64,000 nucleotides of DNA from an uncultured Oscillospiraceae bacterium (GCA_949289045.1 CASEMN010000009.1:1-64000), one strand, 5' to 3'; positions 51,989 to 61,538 are shown, counted from the stretch's first letter. Notes: generated from the sequence alone by a model not told the origin. Numbers and translations: made by a program.

Positions 51989-53164
51989 TCAGTTATTTTC
52001 TATTACATTTTTGAGTATTTCCATACCCTCATCAATTTCATCATAGGTTATTACAAGAGGCGGAAGGAATCGGAGAAGAGTCTTTGCTGTTAAAACAAGA
52101 AGTCCCTTTTCCACACACTTTGCTGCAACATCGGCAGCGGTTCCTCTTTCCAGCTCTGCCCCCAGCATAAGTCCCTCTCCTCTTACAGACTTTATACCGT
52201 CAATTTTAAGAAGCTGGGATTTGAAATATTCTCCCTTTGCCCTCACCTTTGTAAGAAATTCGGGAGTGAGTCTTTCGAGAACCTGTAAGGCTCCGGCACA
52301 TACTACGGGATTAGCTCCGAAAGTTGTGCCGTGGGTTCCTTTCGTGAGAACATTGGCGCATTTTTCACCGGCAAGGCAGGCTCCTATTGGGAGTCCTCCC
52401 CCAAGTCCTTTGGCACTGGTGAGAATATCCGGTTTTACTCCGAAATGCTCCCATGCATAAAGCTTTCCGGTTCTGCCGACGCCTGTCTGAACTTCGTCGA
52501 AAATAAGAAGAATATCCTTTTGGGCCAAAAACTCAGCTGCAGCTTTTACATACTCCTTATCAAGGGGCATTACTCCGCCCTCACCCTGAATAGGCTCCAT
52601 TACGACGGCGCATACCGTATCGTCAACTGCCTCTTTAAGAGCATCTAAATTATTTGCCTCGGCATATGCAAAGCCCTCAGGAAACGGGAAAAAGTAATTA
52701 TGGAAAACATCCTGACCTGTTGCCGCAAGGGTTGCCATAGTCCTGCCGTGGAAAGAGTTAACAAGAGTGATGACCTTTCCTCTGCCCTCGCCGTAATGGT
52801 CAAAGCTGTATTTTCTCGCTATTTTAATGGCACATTCGTTGGCCTCAGCTCCGGAGTTACAAAAGAGCACTTTCTCAAAGCCTGCCATTTCACAGAGCTT
52901 TTCCGCAAGGAGGGCAGAAGGCTCATTATAGTAAAGGTTTGAAATATGCTGAAGCTTTGACGCCTGTCCTGCAACTGCATCCACCCATGCGGCATCTGCG
53001 TATCCCAAGGAGTTTACACCGATTCCGCTGGTAAAATCTATATATTTCCTGCCTTCGCTATCCGTGAGGGTTGCGCTCTTTCCCTTTTCGGGAGCGGCAT
53101 TGAACCTGCCGTAAGTCGCCATAAAGTATTTATCGGCTTTTGCCTTTATTGTTTCAAAATCCAT
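51989..53164 (-). CDS. argD: acetylornithine aminotransferase
   Basis: PLP enzyme converting N-acetylglutamate semialdehyde to N-acetylornithine. 391 residues. NSGAEANECAIKIAR, NSFHGRT, IFDEVQTGVGRTGKL and TSAKGLGGGLPIGA with the PLP lysine are all present. It can also act on succinyl-DAP in some bacteria, which is less needed here since Ddh bypasses that branch. It lies between argB and argF in the operon. Confidence 0.95.
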   Translation of the reverse strand: MDFETIKAKADKYFMATYGRFNAAPEKGKSATLTDSEGRKYIDFTSGIGVNSLGYADAAWVDAVAGQASKLQHISNLYYNEPSALLAEKLCEMAGFEKVLFCNSGAEANECAIKIARKYSFDHYGEGRGKVITLVNSFHGRTMATLAATGQDVFHNYFFPFPEGFAYAEANNLDALKEAVDDTVCAVVMEPIQGEGGVMPLDKEYVKAAAEFLAQKDILLIFDEVQTGVGRTGKLYAWEHFGVKPDILTSAKGLGGGLPIGACLAGEKCANVLTKGTHGTTFGANPVVCAGALQVLERLTPEFLTKVRAKGEYFKSQLLKIDGIKSVRGEGLMLGAELERGTAADVAAKCVEKGLLVLTAKTLLRFLPPLVITYDEIDEGMEILKNVIENN

Positions 53165-53185
53165 TTCATCAAGTCCTTTTTATAA

Positions 53186-54046
53186 TTAAAGGAACATTGT
53201 TCCTATACCTTCATCGGTAAGCATTTCCATAAGTATTGAGTGCGGTATGCGTCCGTCGATAATATGGGCTCTGTGAACGCCTCTTCTGACAGCTTCCACA
53301 CAGCAGTCGATTTTCGGAATCATCCCGTCGCAGATAACTCCCTGATTTTTAAGAGCCTGTACTTCGCTGACGTTTACAACGGAAATAAGTGTATTTTCAT
53401 CGTCCTTATCTCTTAAAAGTCCCCTTACATCGGTCATCAGAAGGAGCTTTTCTGCATGGAGCGCCGAAGCGATTTTTGCCGCAGCAGTATCCGCATTGAT
53501 ATTGTAAACCTCACCGTTGGGGCCTCCGGCAACAGTGGAAATAACCGGGATATATCCCTTTGAAATAACATCCGTTACGGGAGTTACATCAACGTCGGTG
53601 ATTTCTCCTACAAAGCCAAGCTCGCCCTCTCCCAGCTGCTTTGCTTTGAGAAGTCCCCCGTCAAGTCCGCAAAGGCCGATTGCCTTTCCCTTATGTGCTC
53701 CCAGAAGCTGCACAAGGCTCTTATTGACTTTACCGGCAAGAACCATCTGAACGATATCCACAGTCTCTTCATCGGTGTATCTAAGACCGTTTACGAACTT
53801 ACTCTCCTTGCCGATTTTTTTAAGCATATCGCTTATTTCGGGTCCGCCGCCGTGGACAAGGACAACGTTTATCCCTACAAGTGAGAGAAGAACTATATCG
53901 GTCATAACCGCTTCTTTAAGCTCTTCGTTAATCATTGCGTTTCCGCCGTATTTTATAACTACGGTTTTATTGTAATATTTCTGAATATAGGGCAAAGCCT
54001 GCACAAGGACATTTGCCCTGTCACGATTTTCTATATTTTCAAGCAT
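53186..54046 (-). CDS. argB: acetylglutamate kinase
   Basis: Phosphorylates N-acetylglutamate. 286 residues. VVIKYGGNAM near residue 25, LVHGGGPEI, NINADTAAAKIA and the C-terminal MIPKIDCC block are family signatures. The N-terminal extension before the first strand (ENIENRDRANVLVQALPYI) is of the hexameric, arginine-inhibited type, so feedback control by arginine is likely. It lies 31 bp after argJ. Confidence 0.95.
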   Translation of the reverse strand: MLENIENRDRANVLVQALPYIQKYYNKTVVIKYGGNAMINEELKEAVMTDIVLLSLVGINVVLVHGGGPEISDMLKKIGKESKFVNGLRYTDEETVDIVQMVLAGKVNKSLVQLLGAHKGKAIGLCGLDGGLLKAKQLGEGELGFVGEITDVDVTPVTDVISKGYIPVISTVAGGPNGEVYNINADTAAAKIASALHAEKLLLMTDVRGLLRDKDDENTLISVVNVSEVQALKNQGVICDGMIPKIDCCVEAVRRGVHRAHIIDGRIPHSILMEMLTDEGIGTMFL

Positions 54047-54077
54047 CCTAACACCCGCCTAAAATCAAAGACCCTTA

Positions 54078-55301
54078 TCAGGTTCTGTAATCGCCGTTTA
54101 TTTTAACGTAATCATAAGTGAGATCGCAGCCGTAGGCACAGGCCTCGGCCTCGCCGTCCATAAGGGTTACATCGATTGTAATTTCATCCTCGGAGAGAAC
54201 TTTTTTTGCAATCTCCTCACTGAACTCGATTCCTGCACCCATACGGCAGACTTCACACTCTCCTGCCGCTGACTTAAAGGAAACCCCCGCCTTTGTAACG
54301 TCAATATCTGCACCGCAGTAGCCCATAGCACAAAGAACACGTCCCCAGTTGGCGTCGGAACCGAACATTGCCGCTTTTACAAGGGCGGAACAGATTACGC
54401 TTTTTGCTACCTTTTTAGCTGTTTCCTTATCCTTTGCACCTTTGACAGCACACATTACAAGCTTTGTAGCTCCCTCGCCGTCCTTTGCCATTGCTCTTGC
54501 AAGGCTTATGCAGATGTCCTTGAGAGCTGCGGCAAACGCCTTGAAGCTTTCGTTTTCGCTGTCTATATACTCATTTTCGCAAAGGCCGGAAGCCAGTACG
54601 CAAACTGTATCATTGGTAGAGGTATCACCGTCAACGCTGAGCATATTAAAGCTGTCTGAAACTGCCGCTTCAAGTGCCTTCTGGAGCATCTCCGTGGAAA
54701 TATTGCAGTCGGTGGTGATAAAGCCCAGCATTGTAGCCATATTGGGATGTATCATACCTGAGCCCTTTGAAATTGCGCCGATTTTACATTCCTTGCCATC
54801 AAGCTCAAAAGATACTGCAAACTCTTTTTTCACTGTATCGGTAGTCATAATAGCCTGAGCTGCGCTGTCGGAACCATTTTCAGAAAGTCCCTTTACAATC
54901 TCATCAATGCCGTTTTGGATGGGCTCAAGGCTCAGAGGCTGACCTATAACGCCTGTTGAAGCAACTACCATATTTTCCGGGGAAATACCAAGGGCGTCGG
55001 CTGCTATTTTACCCATGCCCACAGCTTTTTCCATTCCGTCCGCATTGCAGGTATTGGCAATGCCGCTGTTGCAGATAATTGCCTGAGCCTTGCCGTCTTT
55101 AAGATTTTCCTTAGTAAGCGTTACAGGAGCTCCGCACACAAGGTTCTGTGTATAAACCCCTGCGGCAGTACATTCCTTTTCGCAGTAAATAAGGGCAAGG
55201 TCTTTTTTGGATTTATTCTTTCTTATTCCGCAGTGTATGCCGTTTGCTTTAAAGCCTTTAGGAGCTGTTACACCGCCGTCTATGTATTTAATCATCTTCA
55301 T
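54078..55301 (-). CDS. argJ: bifunctional ornithine acetyltransferase/acetylglutamate synthase
   Basis: Transfers acetyl from N-acetylornithine to glutamate, closing the acetyl cycle. 407 residues. Self-cleavage occurs before the Thr in KGSGMIHPNMATMLGF. DGDTSTNDT follows in the beta chain. Because no argA or argE is present in the operon, recycling by ArgJ explains how the pathway starts and ends. It lies between the small lipoprotein gene and argB. Confidence 0.95.
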   Translation of the reverse strand: MKMIKYIDGGVTAPKGFKANGIHCGIRKNKSKKDLALIYCEKECTAAGVYTQNLVCGAPVTLTKENLKDGKAQAIICNSGIANTCNADGMEKAVGMGKIAADALGISPENMVVASTGVIGQPLSLEPIQNGIDEIVKGLSENGSDSAAQAIMTTDTVKKEFAVSFELDGKECKIGAISKGSGMIHPNMATMLGFITTDCNISTEMLQKALEAAVSDSFNMLSVDGDTSTNDTVCVLASGLCENEYIDSENESFKAFAAALKDICISLARAMAKDGEGATKLVMCAVKGAKDKETAKKVAKSVICSALVKAAMFGSDANWGRVLCAMGYCGADIDVTKAGVSFKSAAGECEVCRMGAGIEFSEEIAKKVLSEDEITIDVTLMDGEAEACAYGCDLTYDYVKINGDYRT

Positions 55302-55323
55302 TTCACATCCGTTCGCCTTAAAA

Positions 55324-55614
55324 TCAGTCTTTCTTTTTGCGGCTCAGAGCCAAAGAGCCGAAACCGCTTATTACAGCCATATAAAATCCAAGATCGTAGA
55401 AAAATCCGGTGTTGTTCACTTCATAGATTCTCGCATCGGTAAAAATTGACAGTACAAGGGAAATTGGGGCAATCCAGCCGTGCCATATGCCGCTGAAAAA
55501 TCCCGCCGGTGTGTCTGAAGGCACATTTGAGGGAATACAGCCTGTAAGCATTGTACTGAGAAGCACCATGGCAATACCTGCCCATATGATTTTCACAACT
55601 CTTTTACTGTTCAT
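55324..55614 (-). CDS. small predicted lipoprotein inside the arg operon
   Basis: 96 residues. A signal peptide ends in a lipobox, LLSTMLTGC, with Cys26 as the lipidation site. The mature part has AGFFSGIWHGWIAP, a hydrophobic stretch, NNTGFFYDLGF, another hydrophobic stretch and RKKKD. I recall similar small proteins of unknown role in other bacteria but can name no family. It is the same strand and tight spacing (22 bp to argJ, 25 bp from argC), so it is co-transcribed. There is no evident link to arginine synthesis. Confidence 0.65.
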   Translation of the reverse strand: MNSKRVVKIIWAGIAMVLLSTMLTGCIPSNVPSDTPAGFFSGIWHGWIAPISLVLSIFTDARIYEVNNTGFFYDLGFYMAVISGFGSLALSRKKKD

Positions 55615-55639
55615 AAAATCACCTTTCTCTTTAAAAGGC

Positions 55640-56674
55640 TCAGAATGAAGTGGGAACCATTGTAAGACCGGTTTTTTCGGGAAGGGAGAAAAGTATATTC
55701 ATATTTTGTATTGCCTGACCGGCAGCACCCTTGACCATGTTGTCAATTGTGCTTACAACTATAAGGGTATTGGTTCTTTCATCCATGTGTAGAGAAATAT
55801 CACAGAAGTTGCTGCACTTTACATTTCTCAGGTTTGCAACCTTTCCTTCTCCCATGACCCTTACAAAATATTCGTCCCCGTAAGCTTCTTCATAAGCCTT
55901 TCTTATTTCTTCCATTGTAACACCCTTTGCAAGGTGTGCATAGATTGTGGAAACAATTCCCCTGTTTACAGGAAGAAGATGAGGTACGAAAAGCACATTA
56001 AGCTTTTCCCCGGAAATCTTTGAAAGAGTCTGCTCGATTTCGGGAGTGTGTCGGTGAGCGGCGATTTTATAAGGAGAAAACGCCTCGTTGCAGGAGGGAT
56101 AATGGGTTGTATCGGAAAGTCCTCTGCCCGCTCCCGTAACACCTGACTTTGAGTCGATTATAATTCCCTCGGTGCTTACAAATCCGTTTTTAAGAGCCGG
56201 ATAAAGTCCCAGAGCGATACTTGTGGGATAGCAGCCGGGATTTGCGATAACGTCGGTTTTTGCTATATCGTCTCTGAAAAGCTCCGGCAGTCCGTAGACA
56301 GCCTTTTCATGGAGCTCATGGCAAATATAGCTTCCGCCATACCACTCTTTGTAATCCTCTTCGCTTTCCAGTCTGAAATCAGCTCCGAGATCTATAAATT
56401 TAACGTTTTTCTTGCTGCATTTTTCCGCAAACTCCTGTGAAATTCCGTGCTGAACACAGGCGAAAACTATATCGCTTGCATCGATAACGGCTTCGGCATC
56501 TGTGCAGACCATATCGCACACGCCATAGAGGGACTGATAAACCTCACTTATGGGTTTTCCCTCAAAGCTTACGGAGCAGACTCCGGAAATTTCAGCTTCC
56601 GGATGATTTATAAGTATGCGTACAAGCTCTGCACCAGCATAGCCTGTTGCGCCGATTATTCCTGCCTTTATCAT
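55640..56674 (-). CDS. argC: N-acetyl-gamma-glutamyl-phosphate reductase
   Basis: Reduces acetylglutamyl phosphate with NADPH. 344 residues. GATGYAGAELVRIL starts the Rossmann fold, the catalytic Cys is in NPGCYPTS, and AHRHTPEIEQ and HLLPVNRG follow. It lies 6 bp after argH and is followed by the lipoprotein gene, where argJ is more usual. Confidence 0.95.
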   Translation of the reverse strand: MIKAGIIGATGYAGAELVRILINHPEAEISGVCSVSFEGKPISEVYQSLYGVCDMVCTDAEAVIDASDIVFACVQHGISQEFAEKCSKKNVKFIDLGADFRLESEEDYKEWYGGSYICHELHEKAVYGLPELFRDDIAKTDVIANPGCYPTSIALGLYPALKNGFVSTEGIIIDSKSGVTGAGRGLSDTTHYPSCNEAFSPYKIAAHRHTPEIEQTLSKISGEKLNVLFVPHLLPVNRGIVSTIYAHLAKGVTMEEIRKAYEEAYGDEYFVRVMGEGKVANLRNVKCSNFCDISLHMDERTNTLIVVSTIDNMVKGAAGQAIQNMNILFSLPEKTGLTMVPTSF

Positions 56675-56680
56675 TCTATA

Positions 56681-58057
56681 TCAGTCCTTTATGAGTATCT
56701 TTTTAACTTCCTCCACCTGTTTGGAAACGTTTGCTGAAGCGGGTCCTCCAAGGGAAAGTCTGCGCTGTACGCAGTTATCAAGATTTATTGCATCATATAC
56801 TCCCTCGTCAAAATCGGGACAAATTGATTTATATTCATCCAGAGGAAGCTCCTCTAAGGTTGTGCCAAGAGAAATGCACTTTGCAACCAGCATACCGGTG
56901 ATTTTATATGCGTCACGGAAAGGTATACCCTTACCTACAAGCCAGTCTGCACAGTCGGTGGCGTTAATGAATCCGCCGGCGGCAGCTTTACGCATATTCT
57001 TTTCAAGGACGGTCATTGTATCAATCATGGGAATGAAAGCTGTAAGACACATTTTTACTGTGTCGAATGCGTCAAAGATTGCCTCCTTATCCTCCTGCAT
57101 ATCCTTGTTATATGCAAGGGGAAGACCTTTCATAACTGTCAAAAGTGTCATAAGGTCGCCGAAAACCCTGCCGGATTTGCCCCTTACAAGCTCCGCAATA
57201 TCGGGGTTCTTTTTCTGAGGCATGATGCTGGAGCCTGTCGAAAATGCGTCGTCAAGCTCGATGAACTTGAATTCCCATGAGCACCAAAGGATTATTTCCT
57301 CGGAAAAACGTGAAAGGTGAACCATTGCAAGAGAGAGAGCTGAGGCAAGCTCTATGCAGAAATCCCTGTCGGATACTCCGTCAAGGGAGTTGAGGCAATT
57401 GCCGTCAAAGCCCAGTTTCTCAGCGGATATGCTTCTGTCTGTTTTATAAGTTGTGCCAGCAAGTGCACAGCAGCCAAGGGGTGAGTAATTCATTCTCTTT
57501 GCAGCGTCGCTGAGCCTTTCAATATCACGGGTGAACATCCATGCATATGCCATAAGATGATGGCCGAAAGTGATGGGCTGTGCTCTCTGAAGATGGGTAT
57601 ATCCGGGCATTACGACGTTTTTGTTTTCCTCAGCCTTTTTGCAGAGAACTTCGCAGAGCTCTTTGAGCTGGGCTTTAACGCTCTCACATTCTTTTCTCAG
57701 GAAAAGACGTATATCAAGGGCAACCTGATCGTTACGGCTTCTTGCTGTATGAAGTCGTTTGCCGGCGTCGCCTTTGCGCTTTGTCAGCTCACCTTCAATA
57801 AAGGTGTGGATATCCTCTGCGTCCGGGTCAATGGGAAGCTTTCCGGAAATTATATCCTCTTTGATCTCTCCCAGTCCCTCGATAATGCTCTGCATATCCT
57901 CCGCAGAGATTATTCCGCAGGCGCCGAGCATTGTGGCATGAGCTACACTGCCCTCTATATCCTCCTGAAACATTCTGCTGTCGAAGGAAATTGATGAGTT
58001 AAAATCGTTTGTCTTTTTGTCAACTTCTTTTGAAAAACGTCCTGTCCAGAGCTTCAT
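56681..58057 (-). CDS. argH: argininosuccinate lyase
   Basis: Splits argininosuccinate to arginine and fumarate. 458 residues. MKLWTGRFSKEVDK begins the protein. TARSRNDQVA, GYTHLQRAQP and the mobile signature loop GSSIMPQKKNPD with the catalytic Ser are intact. The ATG at 58057 follows AAGGAGG. The longer frame to 58111 is rejected. A hairpin sits between argG and this gene. Confidence 0.95.
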   Translation of the reverse strand: MKLWTGRFSKEVDKKTNDFNSSISFDSRMFQEDIEGSVAHATMLGACGIISAEDMQSIIEGLGEIKEDIISGKLPIDPDAEDIHTFIEGELTKRKGDAGKRLHTARSRNDQVALDIRLFLRKECESVKAQLKELCEVLCKKAEENKNVVMPGYTHLQRAQPITFGHHLMAYAWMFTRDIERLSDAAKRMNYSPLGCCALAGTTYKTDRSISAEKLGFDGNCLNSLDGVSDRDFCIELASALSLAMVHLSRFSEEIILWCSWEFKFIELDDAFSTGSSIMPQKKNPDIAELVRGKSGRVFGDLMTLLTVMKGLPLAYNKDMQEDKEAIFDAFDTVKMCLTAFIPMIDTMTVLEKNMRKAAAGGFINATDCADWLVGKGIPFRDAYKITGMLVAKCISLGTTLEELPLDEYKSICPDFDEGVYDAINLDNCVQRRLSLGGPASANVSKQVEEVKKILIKD

Positions 58058-58092
58058 GTCTGTCCTCCTTAAAACTGCCTTTATGGAAAACA

Positions 58093-58113
58093 GGGTGCGG
58101 ATTAATCGCACCC
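58093..58113 (-). other. hairpin between argG and argH
   Basis: GGGTGCG (58093-58099) pairs with CGCACCC (58107-58113). In the RNA it is followed by UGUUUUCC, so it is either a weak terminator or a processing/stability stem. Confidence 0.5.
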
Positions 58114-58133
58114 CGGTTTATTCTTACTGTTTC

Positions 58134-59360
58134 TTATTTGCCCTCACGCTGTGCGTCAAGAAGAGCCTTAACCTTGATGGGAAGTCCGAAGAGATTGATG
58201 AATCCTGCGGAATCTGTCTGATCGTATACATCGTCCTCATCGAAGGTTGCGAAAGCCTCACTGTAAAGGGTGTAGGGTGAAGTTACGCCGGCGTTGATGA
58301 TGTTGCCCTTGTAGAGCTTGAGCTTTACATCGCCTGTAACTGTCTCCTGAGTCTTGTCAACGAAAGCCTGAAGAGCTTCACGCAGAGGAGTGAACCACTG
58401 TCCGAAGTAAACAAGCTCTGCATAACGGTTTGCAACAAGCTCCTTGTAGTGCTGTGTATCCCTGTCAAGAGTGATTGTCTCAAGAACCTGATGTGCCCTG
58501 TAAAGGATTGTTCCGCCGGGAGTTTCATATACGCCCCTTGACTTCATACCTACAAGACGGTTTTCAACAAGATCTGCAAGACCGATACCGTTTGCTCCGC
58601 CAAGCTCGTTAAGCTTCTTTACGATTTCAACGGGCTCCATTTTCTCTCCGTCAATTGCAACTGCGTTACCCTTTTCAAAGGAGATTGTAACGTATGTGGG
58701 CTTATCGGGAGCCATTTCGGGAGAAACGCCCATCTCAAGGAAGCCGGGCTTATTGTACTGAGGCTCGTTTGCCGGATCTTCAAGGTCAAGTCCCTCATGG
58801 GAAAGGTGCCAGAGGTTCTTATCCTTTGAATAGTTTGTCTCACGGTTTATTTTAAGAGGAATGTTATGCTTCTCAGCATACTCAATCTCATCCTCACGGG
58901 ACTTGAAATCCCAGATACGCCAGGGAGCGATGATCTCCATATCAGGTGCAAAAGCCTTTATTGTAAGCTCGAAACGAACCTGATCGTTGCCCTTACCTGT
59001 GCAGCCGTGGCAGATTGCATCTGCACCCTCAGCCTTTGCAATTTCAACAATCCTCTTTGCGATTGCGGGACGTGCAAAGGATGTGCCGAGAAGATAATCT
59101 CCCTCGTAAACAGCGCCTGCCCTTACTGTGGGATATATGTAATCCTCAACGAACTCTTTGTTAAGGTCCTCAATGTAAAGCTTTGAAGCGCCTGTTTTAA
59201 GAGCCTTCTCCTCGAGTCCGTCAAGCTCTGTTCCCTGTCCTACGTCGCCGGAAACTGCGATAACCTCACAGTTATTGTAGTTTTCCTTAAGCCACGGAAT
59301 AATAATTGATGTATCAAGTCCGCCTGAATAGGCGAGAACTACTTTCTTAATCTCTTTCAT
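58134..59360 (-). CDS. argG: argininosuccinate synthase
   Basis: Condenses citrulline and aspartate with ATP. 408 residues. The PP-loop AYSGGLDTS is at the N-terminus. [13 protein letters not shown] and the citrulline/aspartate-binding blocks follow. The ATG at 59360 is behind CAGGAGG. The frame upstream to 59441 crosses the promoter and is rejected. First gene of the arginine operon. Confidence 0.95.
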   Translation of the reverse strand: MKEIKKVVLAYSGGLDTSIIIPWLKENYNNCEVIAVSGDVGQGTELDGLEEKALKTGASKLYIEDLNKEFVEDYIYPTVRAGAVYEGDYLLGTSFARPAIAKRIVEIAKAEGADAICHGCTGKGNDQVRFELTIKAFAPDMEIIAPWRIWDFKSREDEIEYAEKHNIPLKINRETNYSKDKNLWHLSHEGLDLEDPANEPQYNKPGFLEMGVSPEMAPDKPTYVTISFEKGNAVAIDGEKMEPVEIVKKLNELGGANGIGLADLVENRLVGMKSRGVYETPGGTILYRAHQVLETITLDRDTQHYKELVANRYAELVYFGQWFTPLREALQAFVDKTQETVTGDVKLKLYKGNIINAGVTSPYTLYSEAFATFDEDDVYDQTDSAGFINLFGLPIKVKALLDAQREGK

Positions 59361-59384
59361 TTTTATTGCCTCCTGAATGTTTTG

Positions 59385-59398
59385 TGAATTTATATTCT
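59385..59398. promoter_or_regulatory. ARG-box-like site downstream of the argG promoter
   Basis: TGAATTTATATTCT matches the ArgR half-site pattern TGAAT-N4-ATTCA except for the last base. It lies just after the predicted start, where a repressor would block transcription. Confidence 0.55.
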
Positions 59399-59400
59399 GT

Positions 59401-59428
59401 ATTATACACCGATTATGCATAAATTCAA
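59401..59428 (-). promoter_or_regulatory. promoter of the arginine operon
   Basis: On the minus strand, TTGAAT (complement of 59423-59428) is 16 bp from TATAAT (complement of 59401-59406). Confidence 0.65.
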
Positions 59429-59436
59429 GTGTTTTT

Positions 59437-59450
59437 TGCATAAATATTCA
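59437..59450. promoter_or_regulatory. ARG-box-like site upstream of the argG promoter
   Basis: TGCATAAATATTCA fits the Gram-positive ArgR/AhrC box TGNAT-N4-ATTCA. A shorter similar element (TGCATAAATTCA) lies at 59416-59427, overlapping the -35 box. Confidence 0.6.
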
Positions 59451-59584
59451 AGTGATTTTCAAATTTGTGTATTTTAATCACTTGTGAGCTTCTAAAAGGG
59501 GCTTTTTTATGCAAAGCTGTTTTAAAAGCGGAGAAAAAGTAGTATAATCTATTACATATTATATTATAAGGAGAGTTGTGATTT

Positions 59585-60091
59585 ATGCAAGGCTTTAAAG
59601 AGATAAATATACGTGAAATCAAAAAAAGTGTACAGGAAATGATAAGCGACGACTGGATGCTCATTACTGCCGGCGACGAAAAGGGCTGGAATACAATGAC
59701 CGCAAGCTGGGGAGGCCTCGGCGAAATCTGGGGCAAGGATGCAGCTTTCGCATTTATACGCCCTCAGAGATACACTCTCGGATTTGTGGAAAAATCAGGA
59801 AAATTTACCCTGAGCTTTTTCGGCGGAGATTATAAAGATGAAATGAAAATCTGCGGCAGCAAGTCCGGCAGAGACATCGACAAAGCCGCAGAAACGGGAC
59901 TCAAGCCCCTATTCACCGACTCCACTACGGGAATAGAACAGGCAAAAGTTATAATGGTATGCCGCACAATGGCAGTGCAGCAGATAGACCCTGAAGGATT
60001 TATTGATCCGTCGGTTATGAAATGGTATCCGGAAAAGGATTTCCACAAAGTATTCATCGGCGAAATAGAAAAAGTATACGTTAAGGAATAA
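59585..60091 (+). CDS. flavin reductase-like FMN-binding protein
   Basis: 168 residues of the flavin reductase/split-barrel fold. ITAGDEKGWNTMTASWGG is the family's early FMN-binding block, and FIRPQRYTLGFVE and FTLSFFGGDY follow. Likely uses FMN for electron transfer. The partner is unknown. The ATG follows AGGAGAG. A TATAAT at 59544-59549 is the probable -10 box, but no good -35 box is seen. Confidence 0.8.
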   Translation: MQGFKEINIREIKKSVQEMISDDWMLITAGDEKGWNTMTASWGGLGEIWGKDAAFAFIRPQRYTLGFVEKSGKFTLSFFGGDYKDEMKICGSKSGRDIDKAAETGLKPLFTDSTTGIEQAKVIMVCRTMAVQQIDPEGFIDPSVMKWYPEKDFHKVFIGEIEKVYVKE

Positions 60092-60098
60092 TTAAAAT

Positions 60099-60152
60099 AA
60101 CAGCGGCAAATTCTTCTTTTGAAAAGAGGAAATTGCTGCTGTCTGTTTTTTC
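60099..60152 (+). terminator. flavin reductase-like gene terminator
   Basis: AACAGC.GCAA (60099-60110) pairs with TTGC.GCTGT (60133-60142) with an inner TTCTTTT/AAAAGAG stem. A TTTTTT run follows. Confidence 0.7.
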
Positions 60153-60228
60153 GGGGAAAAGTTAATTTTTATACTTTTTTCATCCGTTTATACATCTTCT
60201 TAAAAGTATCAGTTTATATTGATTTTCG

Positions 60229-60257
60229 TTGACCCATCACATAAAATTTGATAAAAT
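60229..60257 (+). promoter_or_regulatory. extended -10 promoter of rpe
   Basis: TTGACC (60229-60234), 17 bp, then TAAAAT (60252-60257) preceded by TGA. Confidence 0.65.
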
Positions 60258-60293
60258 AAACTTAGTTATTTTTGCATATACGGAGGCGGTATT

Positions 60294-60962
60294 ATGGTAA
60301 AAATTTCACCCTCAATTCTATCCTGTGATTACTCAAGAATGGGAGAAGAATTCGTCAATATGGAGCGCTGCGGAGCCGACTGGCTTCACATCGACGTTAT
60401 GGACGGTCATTTTGTACCAAACATAACCCTCGGCGCCCCTATAGTAAAGGCCATGCGCCACGTCACCCACCTTGTTTTTGATGTTCATCTTATGATAAGC
60501 GACCCCGTAAAATATATTCCTGATTTTCTTAAAGCCGGTGCGGATATAATGACTTTCCACATTGAGTCTGATTCCGACCCAGCCGAGGCTATTAAACTTA
60601 TTAAAGAAGCAGGAAAAACCCCGGGTATTGCCCTGAAACCCGCAACTCCCGCAGAGGCGGTTTTCCCTTACCTTAATGATATCGGAATGGTCCTTGTAAT
60701 GACTGTTGAACCCGGTTTCGGAGGTCAGAGCTTTATGGTAGATATGGTGCCTAAAGTTGCCGCCGTAAAAGCTAAGTGCCAGCAGCTGGGGCTCGATAAT
60801 ATGTACATTCAGGTTGACGGCGGAATATCAGAAAAAACAATTACCCCTGTCGCTGAGGCAGGAGCAAATGTGTTTGTAGCCGGAAGTGCTATATTCGGTT
60901 CGGAAAACCCTGCAACAGCTATAAGCAATATGAAAAAGCTTGCTGACAGCGCAGGAAAATAA
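60294..60962 (+). CDS. rpe: ribulose-phosphate 3-epimerase
   Basis: Interconverts ribulose 5-phosphate and xylulose 5-phosphate in the pentose phosphate pathway. 222 residues, TIM barrel. ISPSILSCDYSRMGEE, HIDVMDGHFVPNIT (metal ligands), VHLMISDP, MTVEPGFGGQ and QVDGGISEKT are intact. The ATG follows GGAGG. A single gene, converging on the mecA-like gene with no clear terminator between them. Confidence 0.95.
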   Translation: MVKISPSILSCDYSRMGEEFVNMERCGADWLHIDVMDGHFVPNITLGAPIVKAMRHVTHLVFDVHLMISDPVKYIPDFLKAGADIMTFHIESDSDPAEAIKLIKEAGKTPGIALKPATPAEAVFPYLNDIGMVLVMTVEPGFGGQSFMVDMVPKVAAVKAKCQQLGLDNMYIQVDGGISEKTITPVAEAGANVFVAGSAIFGSENPATAISNMKKLADSAGK

Positions 60963-60965
60963 CTG

Positions 60966-61538
60966 TTAAGCCAAACGTGAAAGCTTTGAAAGACAGTTTC
61001 TCTCACAAAGGCATTTCCACGCCTCCTGAGTTGAAGCTATAACGCTCTCACCTTTTATCCTTCTTGCAAATTCGCAGAGAAGACCTTTGGGATACTCGCC
61101 GCTGTTTAAAAAAATACGGTATTTACCGTTCATGCCGTAAAGTGCACTTTCGGGGCAGGAATTTCCCGTTTTAGTAAGCGCTTGGGCAGCTCTTGCGGCA
61201 TTTTCGAGATTTTCAAATTCCCAAACATTTATAATTTTTTCTTTCAGATTCTTTTTTACAAGAAGCCTTTTAGGCATTATATCGGAATCTCCTGAGAGAA
61301 CTGTAAAATTAAGTACACATCCGCCTTTGAGTGAAGGCGTTGCTTCAATAAGCATACGTCCCGAAGGGTCTATATCTCTTCCCAGCTCTATTCGAGCCAT
61401 ATCTAAAAGGGTCCAGATGACTCTGCGGGTTTCTATGTTAGAATAATCCATATCGTCGAAGGTTATGTCAAGGCCTTCAAGGTCTGACGGTGATAGCTCT
61501 ATTATTATATTTTTGCTGTTGTCACTGCTTATCTTCAT
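60966..61538 (-). CDS. MecA-like ClpC adaptor protein
   Basis: 190 residues with the MecA/YpbH (NegR adaptor) layout. The N-terminal domain IIIELSPSDLEGLDITFDD selects substrates. A middle segment (LDMARIELGRDIDPSG) and a C-terminal alpha/beta domain resemble the part that binds ClpC. Such adaptors deliver proteins to the ClpCP protease. The substrate here is unknown. The ATG follows GAGGAGG. It diverges from rnfD with an 80-bp gap. Confidence 0.75.
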   Translation of the reverse strand: MKISSDNSKNIIIELSPSDLEGLDITFDDMDYSNIETRRVIWTLLDMARIELGRDIDPSGRMLIEATPSLKGGCVLNFTVLSGDSDIMPKRLLVKKNLKEKIINVWEFENLENAARAAQALTKTGNSCPESALYGMNGKYRIFLNSGEYPKGLLCEFARRIKGESVIASTQEAWKCLCERNCLSKLSRLA

